A program made the translations under genes and the position numbers. Positions 46,801 to 60,559 of a DNA stretch of 64,000 nucleotides are shown piece by piece. The stretch covers positions 115,453,579-115,517,578 of the forward strand of contig NC_133897.1 in assembly GCF_964199755.1 (NCBI RefSeq), in the 5' to 3' direction. The notes below the pieces were generated by a model. That model was not told the DNA's origin. It was given only the letters and a program-made list of their open reading frames with translations, and ran no database searches. The number at the start of each line of letters is the position of its first letter. Position 1 is the first letter of the stretch. This DNA comes from Larus michahellis. Its lineage: Eukaryota > Chordata > Aves > Charadriiformes > Laridae.

Positions 46801-49689
46801 GTAAATAAATCCATACTTTGAGATGTAGAATTTTTTTCCTAGAAGCTGAGAAAATCTTCGTCATGTTTGCCTTTATTTCTGAACCCAGTTGCAGTTAATG
46901 AATCCAAGCTCCCAAAAGTTCCTGGCAGGATTCTCACCATCTTGAAAGGAGCCTGGATTTCACCCAATTATGGTTCTAATACTGGCTTCAAAGCTACTGC
47001 TGCTGCTTGCACGTTATACAACTCGCAGGGCATATCTTGGCAACAAACCATATGCAACAATGCGCCATGAGCTCAGCTCAACCCGAGTTACCCATTTTTG
47101 TGAACGTCTGAGGTCAGTGGTGGAGTTTTCTTTGCCTGACTTCCTAAGAAAGCGAGGTTTATACGCTCACATTAGCTGTCTGTGTTTGTGCCTCCTGACA
47201 GCTTTTGTATCTGTTGGCCCATGGAACAAAACCTGACAGAAAGGTCTCGGGATGTGACACCCCTTCCCTGCATGGAGATGGAGCATCATGGGGAAAAATA
47301 ATGGAAAGTCTTGATTTTGAGCGACGCTTTAAGGAAAAAACCTTTTCCCGGAGCCTATCTGAGATACACTCTCTTTTAGTCTCAGATATATATAACTTGA
47401 TTACTCTAGGTTTTATGTTATTATTTATAATAACTCTTGCTTCATTTTAAGACATTTCGGTACAGCTGGGTTTTCGGAGTTTTGGGTGGGTTTTTTAAGG
47501 TTTTAAATTCTTTACATAAATTACAGGAGCACTCTTTATTTGAGGCCTAAACAGCAATATTTGACAGATCTATGCTAAGCCAAAAGGAAAACACTCTCTT
47601 CATTGGTGCATTTGGCAAAGTACGGGAAATAACAAAATTCACACATTTTAAAAAAAAGGAGAGAAAAAAGAGTTCCTAAAACAAGGGAATTCATTCACTT
47701 TACACAATATTCTTTGTACAAACATGGTATACTCAACTTTTGTGAAGTTTCATACCTTCAATAATGCTTAAATTTTTGTAGGACATACACATGCATAAAT
47801 CAGAAAAAGTAGATGGAATTAAACTCTGAATACAGGTCCTTTAATACCAAGATACACAGCCAAATGAAATTTCCTTCCTTTCCTTCTTCTTTGCCATTAT
47901 GTTTTTTTAGCCAAAAGGTACATTTATGACCAAATAAATTGTCATTTTTTATTTTTTTGCAGCTCACTCTGCAAAGAATGTATTACGTTATAAGCCATAG
48001 CAAACAGGATCTGATTGCCCTTAGCGTTCAAACCGTATCGTAAGAAACTCCTCATACAATAAAAGAAATATTAGTATTATATATTTGTTCACTGGAGCTT
48101 TCTCTCAGTCCTTTTAATGCATAAAATAAAAGCTGCAGCGATTCAGTCGTCACCTGACACACAGACAGAAATCCCCAGAACATAGAAAACATGTTAAGGT
48201 CCTTTCAACTGCCAATACAAAATTAACCACTTGGTGAAGATATGCCTCAGCATTTCTGAACATTCAAGTGCAATATCACTTGCAGTCTGAAACACTTGAA
48301 AAATGATTGAAAATTCAAATGATGACAGCATATTTTCCCATGATAATGCTTTCCTGCATTATTAGCCACCAGTGTGACATTTGCCAAGGTTATATCACTG
48401 TAGTCAATCTCTACATTTGTAAATAATCCCAATTTCCCTTCACTGCAGTCTGAAAATATTCAGATGATGGAGAATTCTATTCTGCTAATGAGCAGCAATT
48501 CTTAGGGATATTCTAATAACTCTTAGGAGTATTTGATATTTCTGTGAATTGCAGCATCAGAGGAAAAACATGTCTTTCCCAAAGAAATCTTTGATTCCTT
48601 TCTACATAGAGATGCCAGCAATACAAAAAGATTTTATTTTACCAGGATATATAGCTCTGGTTGTGTGTGTATGCTAGAAAACAAGGCTATTTCATCAGTG
48701 GTTGCAGTCGTGCATTCCAAAAAAGGTCAGTATCTCAGGGGATTTTTGCCAAGTTTTCCATTTGGTTCCCCTTTAAAACATTGCTTTAACGTCAAAAGCA
48801 GCACCTTTCCATTTCCATTTCCATCACAGAGCCCTGCAGCTTCCTCAGCCATCCAGACAGCACTGCACGCTGCCGTGCTGTGCCATTACACATCACAGAA
48901 ACCCCCCTGAGCTGGCTCATGCATCTTTGTATGGCTGGTAGCTCTTCATAGGAGCTTCAGGGAGCTCTGGTGGTGGTGTCCCCCTAGAAACAGCTAGATT
49001 TCTTCAGAGGGTCTTTACTTCTTCACAGAACATTTGCAATAAAACATGCTGAACTCAGTGTATGGCAAAGACTTGTTGTTTTCAAAGCCAACTTTCAAGA
49101 CATTTTCCTCTTTGTGTATTTTTTTTTTTTTTAAGCAGGACTGTAACTGCTAAAACTGTGCCTGGGAAATACAATGCAACAGGCAACTTTTTATGGGATT
49201 GCAGTAATGATTTTTGTTTGAGTATTTTTGATTCAGTCAATACAAACTGAGATTTTTGAACTTTATTACAGGTTTTCCTAGGGGATTTGATTGTCAGGCT
49301 TTTTTTCTACACTGAATGTAAGGTCTAATCAACACTTACCTCAAACGCAATAAAAGGCTTTTGCAAGAAAAAGGGGAAGATCAATTCATTCTAAGAGAAG
49401 AAGCAATGAACGGATTAAAACTGCAGGGAAAGGAAAAAGGAAAAAGACTTTAAATAGTAGACAAACTGCAGGTTTTCCAAGTTAGAGTGGAAGAGGCTGC
49501 TAGGAGGATTGCGGAGTGTCTCCATTCCTGGAGAACAGATGAAAGAAATGTGTGTCAAAAACAATTAGGTGTAACTGCTCCTGTCCCAAGATCATGAATG
49601 TGTTAGAAAAAACCTTCCCAGCAACCTTTCAGACATATTTTTTTAACGATTCTGTGATTATTTAGTGTTGTTGTATACTTTATACTCTG

Positions 49690-49877
49690 AGGGTGACCAA
49701 TCACTGGCACAGGTTGCCCAGAGCGCTTGGGGAGTTTCCATCCTTGGAGATATTCAAATGCTGTCTGCACATGGTCCTGGGCAACTGGCTCTGGGTGGCC
49801 CTGCTTGAGCAGGGAGGATGGAGCAGTTGACCTCCAGAGGTACCTTCCAACCTCAGCCACTCTGTGATCCTGTGAAA
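49690..49877 (+). mobile_element. CR1 LINE 3' fragment, sense
   Basis: CACTGGCACAGGTTGCCCAGAG, then the 'CATCCTTGGAGATATTCAAA' block, then 'TACCTTCCAACCTCAGCCACTCTGTGATCCTGTGA', are the ordered blocks of an avian CR1 3' end in sense orientation. It is 5'-truncated. Confidence 0.9.
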
Positions 49878-52800
49878 TTTGATTGATTCGTTCATATGAG
49901 ATGTGAACAAAATAAAAATTATAGAAATAAAGGACTGTACTTGGAATAAGAGAGACATTACAACCAGCAGAAAACTGTTAAAGAGACCCTTGTGATAACC
50001 TCACTTCATGAGAGGCCTCAGTGTGAGCTCAGCTCCTACTGCATACTGAAAGCTTCCTTGGGCTGCAGGATAAAAGGTTTAATTGATTCAAGGGGAAGAA
50101 CAGGCATTGGAGAAGAAATCCATTGAGGGGTACTAAGTACAAAAATGCTTTGAGACCTATGGAAATTGGAGCTGAAAATGATCAGAGACTGGGAGAATAT
50201 TCAAAAGCTCAGCTTTGCTTGCTTGGTTTCTACTCTTCCCTTGGTGTTTGCGCCTCAAGGCTAGGGGAAGTTCTCACCATAGCCTCTCCCCCATGCATGA
50301 GCCAGGGGAGGACTAGCCACCACCTCCCTCCGCCCAGGGAAAGCAAAGTCCAGATCATGGCCCAGGGAGGACCTTGGGTGCCACGACAGATGCCCATGCC
50401 AGAGAGTCAGGAGGTTTGTCACAGCTGGTGGTAGCAGATAAGTGTACATGCAGCCCTTGTGACTGCCCAAACTGTACATAAAGCATCCATCGGCAAGGAA
50501 TCAATCACACATAGCTACTGATTCTCCACTCTGCAATTTAGATTATAAGTCACTGTTTAAGTCTTTTTTAAGCAGATGACATGACAGGTCAGTTATTGCA
50601 GTTGTTAATGTTTAGTGGTCTTATTTCAAAATCAGGTTGTCTGCCGCCACAAGTCTGTACTGTTCCCCTTCACTGATGTAGAGCAGAACCCTTTTAAATC
50701 AATCAATTATAAGAAGAATATTTTCCTGTGCCCTGTACTAAGGAAATGTATTCTAACTCAATGCAAATGAGATAAAAATATTAAAAAGAGATTTCCTGTT
50801 CCAGCCAAGGCTTTTGGGTTTCATTCAGTCTTACACTATGGTATTTTATGCTGAAGTACGGACTTTGTTTCAGGAAATGAATATATTCATAATCACAGAA
50901 TTCAGAGGTAGAACTGAACAAGAAATAGAACAGAACTCATTTTGGTGTGTCTCCTCCTTAGCTGTACCAACGAAACTCCTTCTTTTGCTAAAGTTGTGTC
51001 TGTAGTCTATTAAGCGCAGGGTGCCTGACAGCTGCCCCGTAAAACACAACTTTGCATGATGCGCTTGGAAATGGCTGATGGGGCACTGGCATGAGATGCC
51101 CGGTGATTATCCAGAGTGAAAAATGGTAATCCCAGCAAGAGTCCCATCCTAAGGGGATGAGTGGTCCATGGGGACTGCAGAGGTGAGAAGACAAGAGCAG
51201 AAGGGCAGGCCTCAGCCAAAACTGGAGTCACAACACACACTTACCGCTCCCAGGTCGCTACCTCCAAAACGTGGAATGAAAACAGTCCCGTAGATGTGCA
51301 CCACCAGTGGCCCAAAGATGAGATAAGAGAATGGCTGACCCAGGGAGGCCTTTCCCTCACCACCCAGCACTCTGCCTCGGAAAAGGAATAGACACAAATG
51401 AGAAGGGTGCTACAGAGGGCTGGGGTTGAAAAACTGCTATTACAAGGCCTGAAATAAAGTTCCTGAATTTAAATTCTTGCAAAGTAGGAAGAACTGAATG
51501 TTTTTCAGTGCAATTTTGGTCAAAATGCAGAAAAAATGTTATTAAAATGCACAGTTTATGCTGAATGTGTTTAATAAAAGCAGTGACCCAACTTTCTAGA
51601 GGAAAAGTCTTTACAAAAATTGTTGATATTCCCTTCAAAAAAACCCAAAACCCATGAGTTACAAGACAGAGCTAAAGCCCTGTGCAATGGGGTTATCTTT
51701 CTTAACACTGTTATTTTCTGGACACTGAGCCATGTGTGAAGTCTTAGTAAGTATTTGCTTAGTATGACTATTAAAAGATGGTAGAGGATAGGAATCTTTT
51801 CAAGGAGTAAAAAGTATTTTTGCAAACTTACCACAAGCTAGCACTACAAGTAAAAACTTTGAGATTATTTGAGTTACACACTTAGTAAGGACATTTCTTT
51901 AGTAGGGGATGTAAAAATCAAAACATGGTCAATTTTTTAACTGAGAAGGTATCACAAAAAAGAACAAAATTCACTCTTAATGAGTGGGCTAAAAATAACC
52001 AAGAACTAAACCTAAGAAAGGTCCAGCAACTACAGATGCATTTACCTGAATCATACAATATGTTTAATTTCACAATAGCATGGGCTCTGATGGAAAATAT
52101 ATAGTTTGTGTTAATGAAACTCATTTGAACACTAATGTGGAAGTAAATTATTTGTGTGATAATATAACCTATTTGTCATGTTGGTTATAATTTTCTCTGT
52201 AGTGGTTCCTCCCCCACCATGGGATGATTTATCTCAATTTCACTGTCATCCTCTTAATGAAGTTAGCCAAGATCCTCCAGTATTAAATTACAAAGAGCAC
52301 AGGCCAACTGTTTGGAGCTCTAAGCTCTTTAAACTGGCAGTTCCTTCTTGGGGCAAATGTCTTTATTAAAGATTTATTTTGTCTGCCCTTTGAAACTAGT
52401 GCATTACCATCAATTTGAAAGTTTTCCTAAGGTTATTCCATGGCAAAAGAGGGCAAGTAGAATCAATCTCTGCTGCTGCAGAGCTGTTTCTTGTGATATC
52501 TGTATCAGGCAACCTTTAAAGAAATTGGATTGTAGTCAGGTTTCAGACACAGCCATATTTTTTTTTTCAACATGACTGCAGTCTGGTTTATTTTAGAGCT
52601 GTTTAAAACGGGATAATTAGTGCACCAATTAAATGGATGGTGAAAGGCTGCTGCTGCCTGCTGCAGAGCACCCTGATCTGCCCCAGAAGGACCCGGGGGT
52701 GCAGGATAGACATTCCCATGAAGTGGGGAATGTTAGCGGCTGGTTTGGTTGTCACACTTGACTGGCGCAGCTCTAACCAGGCTCCTGCTCTTCAGCTGCC

Positions 52801-53851
52801 TTGGGGATCCCTGAAGCTCTCTGCTTGAGCCTCGGCTGCCCTCACAGCCTCGACATTTTCTGAACCATTTCCCAGGCTGAAAATAGGGCTACAAACAAGG
52901 GTGTAAGATCACTGCTGCTATCCCATGTGCCTTCTTGATCTGATTAACTCCATCATCTCAGGTGTCTCATGTACCATTTTCAGCAGCGCAACTCAGTATT
53001 GTTCAGCCCAAACATTAAAAACTAACCATTTTTCTCAACATATAAATGATTTTTGAGGCTGCATGAGGCAACAGTTGAGGTTTTGAAAGGGGTATAGCTT
53101 CTCTGAGCACAACACCCACTTTAATTGGTCCTTTATCAGATCCCTATATTTAAACTGTGCTGTGAACACCTTCCCCTGAGCTTTGAACATGTGAAGTTTT
53201 ATTTTTTCTCCACTCACCCTCACTGTGTGTGTTTTTACAGTGTAATCTGGGGCCGTGCAAGCTCAGAACATTTGAGATCAGTAAAACTGCCCGGATATCC
53301 TCAAACAGTTGCACAGTAATCCAGAGTTTCCTGCCTTTTGTCAGCAGGATAAGGCAGCCTCTGTGCAAGAAGCGCTGCTCCGAGGATCTCTTTAGCCTGC
53401 AAGAGGTGAGCAAGCCATCCCTCCAAATCAGCAATGCAGATGAGCTTTGTCTATTCTTCTCCTTGAACAAGCATATTATTCTGGGTACTGCAAAGAAAAT
53501 GGCACTCAACCGATTTTCTTTTCCCCTTATTGCACTTCAAAGCAAGTGGTATTTTAGAGCTTCCTCCAAAAAAGAGAAACTCTGTATTTGACACAGGACA
53601 ACTGACCATAAGAAACCACGCTTACGAGGTGATCCATCTCCCCATTTGGTACCGGTTAGGCAGGAATCACAAGCAAACTAATGTCTACTATTTCTGAAAA
53701 GCGCTCTATTTGATACTTTTATCTATTTTTTCCCATCCGGTACCTGAGCAGGGGAGAGGTAGTAGGCCAGCCAGCAGTTTCACGTGCATAGACCCAATGC
53801 AGGGGTGACCCAGGGGCTGTGGGTGGTATGGGCCAGCGGCAAAGGGGCACC

Positions 53852-54480
53852 TGTTGTGAGAGTGGAATGCACCTCACTCAAAAAAGAGAAGTGGTAATAT
53901 GTTTTATTGAGGTAAAAATAATAATTTGACAGAGCTCGATAAATACAAGGGAATTTAACAAAATTTAACAGCGGTTTACCAAGGTTCAATAAGTTTGATG
54001 GCAAGGTTAACCTTATTAATTATTGCATGGAAGAAACGTGCAAAGGAAAATTGAGTTAGAATTGAGTTAGAAAGATTCACACACAGACTGGAGACACAAA
54101 AGGGTAAGGAAGACCCTCCTGTTGAGTCACGAGGTTCAGAGTGGACCCCTTTGCTTTCTAAACTCCTGGTGGAGCTTAGGTGCAGCCAGGTCTAATCTTA
54201 GTCTCAGGCTTGGGCAATGCTTTACGTCTAATGGAATTATCTATACAAAGTTTATAAAACTTAATATCTAATAGCTACATGGACTAGTAAGTGTGGACTT
54301 CTCAAAGATGAAATAATGTGATTTTTGAAGGACATACTAATAGATTTAAGTGTGTTTGGACATACCAATAGGTTTAAATTCCATTGTTAGGTATTACAAA
54401 GAAACAGCATGGGATGTCTGCATTTAAACTACTTCATCATCACTTAGTTTAGCTTCTCCTCAGTTTACATGAGAATTTGA
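53852..54480 (-). mobile_element. Probable solo LTR (endogenous retrovirus-like), antisense
   Basis: Read on the - strand, the block ends ...CTCAATAAAACATATTACCACTTCTC... and then CTCTCACAACA at 53852. That is an AATAAA signal about 45-50 bp before a CA terminus, the layout of an LTR R-U5 end. Internal short duplications (ATTGAGTTAGA twice near 54050; CATAC..ATAG.TTTAA twice near 54330-54380) and composition also set it apart. I could not find the matching 5' TG end or a target-site duplication, so the right boundary is approximate. No retroviral coding sequence is present. Confidence 0.4.
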
Positions 54481-57400
54481 TTCAAAATTTGACTGTCTAG
54501 CAAGGAGAGAACGATCTTTTGTGGTTCCTTGAGTACCTTTTCTACCTTCCTTTCTGAGGCTATTTCTTTTTTTCAGACCAATTCAGACACTGTCCCAGAT
54601 GAAGTTATTTATAACAGTAATTGTCTCTGATATCTGCAAAGACCGTTCAACTGGCCCAGAAAGGATAGGAGTGGTAGAGTTGTCTCCTGCCTCTTTGACA
54701 GCTGCAGTCGTCTGCCACATATCTCCATCCCACCTTTGCCAGCCTGCTCCGAACACTCAGGGTGTTCCCTATGCCCTTGGTTACATTTCTGGGACCTGTC
54801 TCTTAAGGAAACCTTCATGTGGGCTGCAAAGCTAGAAGAGAGGCAGTAAAAAACTTTTTAACAGAAACCAGGAACAGCAATCCTCATCACCAGCCAAGGG
54901 TTCATTTATTTTACACAGGAAAAAAAGAAATCAACCAACTGCAACAGAATGAGATGGTACGTGCTCTTCAGCCCTGCAGGAATGTACCTCACTTTTGTCC
55001 TTCATCTACTGTTGTCATCTTAGATCAGAAACTAGTTGGATCCTTGCTAGCATAGAAAGCCAATGGGGGAAATGCAGATTTTCAGTGCTGTTTGGCGCAC
55101 CTTTTCATCACTGTTAAAATAGAAGAACTGCTACATCACTTGACAAACAGAGAAGACTTGCAAGTTCTCTCAATATAAAATGAAATAATTTTGATGTTTG
55201 AGAATTATGTTCTAGTGCTTTTTGGGGTAACTACTCTGGAGGACAAATAATGAATTTGACATTTAGGCATATCGATGACAATTGCTGTGTTCAGTTATTG
55301 AGACTGAGAAACCCCTTGTTGTTTTTTTACAGAGGACTAATAGCTTAATTAATATTCATTTCAAGTCAGAAGTAAGTACCCTGTTGGACGGTAGATCAAT
55401 AGTGCCCATCACAATTTTTAATGAGAAACTGTGGATCATACATGCCACTCCCTGACATAGAACTGAGGATTTATAGCACAGAGAATACACGAGGATATTA
55501 AAGTCTTGCACAGTGAGCTGAGGACAGGGCATACTTACTCAAATGTTAATGAAGAATTTTCCACATCAACACACCTTTTCCACTTCTTGCCATTGCATAT
55601 TGAAATGTCACAGGATATTTCAAATCATTATTTTCCTTTTGCATATTAATCACTATTCTGAATATTTATTTTTAATGTCTTCTGTAGATAAAAGAATCAT
55701 AAATCTCCCAGCTGAAAATGTTTTCCAAACAGAACGTTAAAATATTTAGATGATTTTGACACCATTGGGACAACTCTGCTGAATGATCCTCTTTCCTAAT
55801 CTTGATCTATGACTCACACTGAGGATGAGGGGGAAAGAGGTTTTTTTCTTCTTCTTCTTGGAAACCCAAAAAGCTGGATTGCTAAAAGCATGTGGGAAGA
55901 AGGACAGGGGCTTCGGTAATAAGGATGAAGGAGCCTGCCCTGCAGTTAGTGAGAATTATATGCCCAAGTGAGTGGTAAATATCATAACAGGAAAAAATTG
56001 TCCTCAGGCACAAAGTTGGCAGGAGCGTAGTCAATAAACAGATCCATGAACTTGCACTATTTCTAGTAGAAGCTGAGTCCCTCCAGAAGTGGTGAGACAT
56101 TTGAGCAGTTGTTTCATCTATATAGCATATTTTGAAGAGTGGGAACCTGCATTTCTGTGACTTTCGCAGGGTGCCAATGGAGTCTCTATGTGACCCTGAG
56201 AAGTAAAATAACATCACCCAAAACATAGGCCAGCAGAAGGACTTCTCAGAAATTATCTAAGGGCTTATTGTTGGAGGGAAACATTGTGGAGCAACGAGGT
56301 ACTGTAAAACCAGAAAGTGAAAATTGTTCTGAAAGCACAATGCTAATGGGAACTGGCTTCAGAGTTGGAATCTTATGGTTGATGTACCAAAAAAAGTATT
56401 TTCCTTGAATGCCGGCATCTGGACAAATCTCCCTCAAGTGGATTCTCCAGTGTCCGGTAACGTACAAGCTCCAACTGCAGACCCTCCCTGAATGGTCTAC
56501 GCAGACAGCTATTTTCACAAAGCTTTGCAAGAGCTTAATTTCTCTGAGGTCACTAGACCTTTGTCAAACCTGTATGAAAACAGACAAGTCTCAGCAGACT
56601 TCATGTTCCCATTTCTGTTGATCTGAAGGATCTCTAGCCATGTATTTAGAAAAGCCTTAATTTGAACATTTCTTTTAAATCGACTGCCTAATGTTCTCTG
56701 GTAACAGAATTTCTTCATCTCCCTTGTGACTCTGCTAGTAATGTCATTTATCAATGGACATTTTGAGAGCCTGTATTTTGTCTACCTTGTGACATTTTAA
56801 TGTGGCCTGAGAGTCACAAAATTTTGGCCAGGCATCCTCTGAAAATCAGGGCCTTGGAGAGATGGCAAATCAAACACTCAGAATCAGGCATCACTTTTGA
56901 AATCTTGGTTTATGCTCATATCAAAATAAAAAAAAAAAGGGAAGGGGGGTAATGGTAAAGCCTGTTGGGTAGGAAAAATGCCTACGTTTAAGAGTGGTAG
57001 GATCTAGACTGTAGTAGTTGCCATCAGGTACAACCCACATGTAGACTTTTTGGGGTGCTGTACAGCACAGTTTAAGCATGGACAGGCTCAAGCTGAGGTT
57101 TTTTTGGAGCCAATGATTGCCTACAGCATCTCCAAGAAACAGGTCTGTTTCTAGGTACTTGAATAGCCGGATCAGTGTCTACTATAAACTTCCAATTTTA
57201 AAACATTAAGCTATATTGCATGATAGGGACTGAAAAGACTTCTGGTTCCAGCTGAGTTGTTTAAACACAAAAATAAGCGACGGTTTCCAAGTCCTGATTG
57301 TCTCAGGCATCTCTCACCCTGACATAGTATGGATAAATATTACTCATGAAAACAAAGATTAGGGTACAGTTAAATATTAACAACCATCTGTGTTCTACTG

Positions 57401-59774
57401 CTTTCAGGTCAAAACAACAAGAACACAGTCTTATTCCTTGGCTTCAAGAATGAAGGACAGTGACTGCTGAAACTCTTTATGCGTGGTTAAGGTGGGGAAT
57501 CCTACATCACAGATTCATGAGAAGATTTAGGTTAAAAATTGTGAAATGTTATGCAAAGCCCTTCTGAATGGTCAGAGCGAAGCATCTAGACAAAGTAGTG
57601 TTCAGAGTCATAAAACCATGACTGTATGTTTGGTGTCCCAGGGCCTGCAGGCTTGGGACAGCACAAATGCTTCAGACAGAAACACGGAGTAGAGTTCGTA
57701 GCGCATTTGGGTGTTGCTCAGCACGGGGGAAATAATGTGTGCTACCAATGCTTCTGTGCATTTCTTTGCAATGTATCGTCAAGTTACCTCTGGTGAAGGC
57801 TGCAGGCTGGGGTTTTGGGTCAAGCCATTCTGCAATGCCATCTTGAGGTGGTGATTTCCTTTCGAGTAGGGAGCTTCAAGAGACAGGGTCAGGGATTATA
57901 TTGTGTGTCGTGTGTCCCCCCACACACACTCCCTCCGACCATGTTCCTGCTCACATTGCACTCACTTTGTTGACCAGAGAGTTGCAAGCCTTTAACATGG
58001 TGGCCCAAGGGAAAAAACCACAACAGTCTGGCTGATGGCAGAGAGACACATTTCTTTAACTGAGCAGCTCATAAACCAGCCTCAGGTGATTCCCTGATGA
58101 CTACTATCACCAAATTATATAGGCTGCAAGGAATTTATGTTCTTTCTGTCCCACTAAACTATTAACCTTACTCATGTGACTGGTCATCACTAAATGCTGG
58201 GAATCCTTAAGGATTACTTTGGAAAAAAGGACTTTTTATTTTGAACTGGTGTCATGGGGGATCACAGAGGAGAGAACAAAAGGAAAAGCGTAAGCTTAAT
58301 TTTACAGACAGAAATATAGTAGGATTTTCATTTAAATTAGCTGAAGAAATAGAAGAAATGCTTATAGAGCTGGAGGAATAAAGGGTATAAGGGTTAGAGA
58401 CAAAAGAACTATTCTGACCTGACGTTCAGACAAATAGCTACACCTGTAATACTGTGTAGTTATTAAAAAAAAATTGCTGCCAGTAAGACTTAGCATTATC
58501 TTTTGTGCCAAGATAGTGAAAGCTGTTCATTTTTGTCTTAAAGTACGATATGAGTGAAAATGGTCCAGTAAAAAGGAATTTCATTAATGCTTTGAGGACA
58601 AATGTGGCATCAGGCATCAGCAGCTTCCTCCAGAGACCAGAGACAGGCTTTCAAGGACAGTGACAAGAGAAATTCCAGTGAAATCTTGACCAGAACTGCA
58701 AAAGAAATATGTGACCTTTGTGATTATATTAATTAAACTGGTATTTTTTTTCGTATAACAACACAATGGCAAGTCCTTCAGCTTTCCTTTGTTGTCCCAG
58801 AGGGAAGTTGCTGTGTCCACAGAGAAAGAAGAAAAGAGCATCTCTCCAAGTAACTTTGGTCAAATCTGACAGTGAATGAATTTGCAAGATGTGACATGTC
58901 ACATGAAGTTTTCACCCAGTATTTAATTAGAAACCAAAGTTATGGTCTAGCTGTTACACAGAAATAACATCCTAATTCATTTAAAAGCTTAATTGAAAAT
59001 CACTTCAAAGGATTCTAGTCCTTCTCCAACTATTTCAAGAGACTGTGTCTGGTTAAAAATGTCCAGTATCTTTTTTCATAATCCCATGCGTCCCAAACCT
59101 GATCATAGTTTTACTACTAAATCAGTGGGGACAGAAATAAACCTCTTGGATAAAAATTCCCCTTAAGGTTTTATGGGTTACCGATTATATAAATACCAAG
59201 GCCATTCAACTGTATGTTTAAAAGAAAGAATAAATCTTTGCTGATTTCTCTGTAGCAAGCTAGTGAGCACATTTAACTTTCATTAAGGAGAGGTATGCTG
59301 TGCAAGCAAGGCTGACACCAGTTATTTACTGCTTATTAAACACAAAGTTGGTCCAGCTCACTTTATTTTGAAACTTGATTTTGGTGTTTGGACCTTTCTG
59401 CTTCACTTTGCCCTTCCTTGGTGAGGTGTCAGGGTGCGCCCCCCGCCCCCCCCCAGCGAATCTCTTTGGGCTGGGTACAGGCACATTGACTATGCTCTGC
59501 GGGTGTTTTTGGGCAGCCCAGCTAAGAAGGGTCATTGCTGAGGCTGTATGAGAGATGTTGAAAGAACTGATGTTTGCAACACCATTTCTGGGAAATAACT
59601 CTCCAAGAGTTGCTTAGCTGTAGTTTTTTTGGACTCAGTTTGGGAAATGACAGCACTGAATGATTCAAGTCCCACAAACTTGAGTAGGCTCTGAGTAGGT
59701 GCTGACAATAAGACACCCCTCCCAGAAGAAAGCAATGGGAAGGGGACAGCCAGTTAGGAGGGCAGAAGCTATTC

Positions 59775-59830
59775 CACAAAATCTCAGAATAGCTGAAGTT
59801 GGAAGAATTCGTCTGCAAATCATCTCACAT
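59775..59830 (-). mobile_element. Short CR1 3'-end remnant, antisense
   Basis: AAAATCTCAGAATAGCTGAAGTTGGAAGAATTCGTCTGCAAATCATCTCA parallels the complement of CR1 3' ends (ATCATAGAATAG..GTTGGAAGGGACCTCTGGAGATCATCTAG). It is diverged and short. Confidence 0.6.
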
Positions 59831-60559
59831 TTGTATCAACAAAAGGTTGTAGGCTGTTCCTGCTCTAGCATGGAAATCCTCATAAGCGTCTGTTGAAGAG
59901 CAATTTCCTACAGTGAACCTGAGAGGCATTTCAGAAACCTTTCTCGTAAGGGGAAGGGCTGAGGCCAAGTGGCTTTAAGTAACTGTGTCTCATAACGCTG
60001 TTGAAAAAAACATGCTTAACTTGCACAGGAAACAAACTGACAGAGAATCTGTCAAAATAGGTCAACTGTTGGATGCATTTTAATTCCTGCTTAACTTTTT
60101 TTTTTTTTTCCCCTCTTTCATTTCCCTTGACGTGCATCTCAAGGTGTAGAAAGTCCAGATGAAACGCAGAGAGCTGAAGCCTGCCGAGCTCTGTGCAGCC
60201 AGGTCTGCCGATGTGTTTGCTGTCACCCAGCTTCATGCCCCAGCTTCCACAGGCACTACTGACAAAACAGAAGTATCCCACCTGTTCCCTAATCTGGTGG
60301 GGTTTTCCCTCTTTCAGAAATGGATCTTTTACAGCCACTTGTTGGAGTCTGTACTGGAAAAACAAGAAATGCTTGTTCAGGGACAAAGTCGTAACTTTGC
60401 ACATTTAATTTCTTTGGATGTGATAAGATAAAAGTCACATAATGCTCCACAGACCAAGGAATTCCCACTACTTGAAAAACACAGGTACCAAATTGGATTT
60501 CCGCTTTCCAACACAAACCTTTTTGTGTCATGTAACCCCACCTCTACTTCTGGAAGAGG

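Larger units (their letters stand above)
38600..60559. other. Gene-poor intergenic interval downstream of AKAIN1
   Basis: About 22 kb with no open frame above 120 codons and no coherent exon chain. Contents noted separately are G-rich tracts, CR1 fragments, an LTR-like block and a weak CTCF-like site. An A-rich run at 40763-40797 and poly-T runs at about 38970, 49125 and 60096 are simple sequence. The stretch at about 44750-45300 has unusually even base composition with several CpGs and may be a conserved non-coding element, but this cannot be tested here. Confidence 0.6.

Noticed and set aside
53229-53591. A 120-codon frame on the + strand
   Set aside because: No family motif, no biased codon use, and comparable open frames occur on the opposite strand. 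Most likely chance.
57040-57080. Possible RE1-like GGTGCTGTACAGCACAG near 57053
   Set aside because: It is a short palindrome (GTGCTGTACAGCAC) and lacks the GGACAG half with correct spacing, so it is not a REST site.
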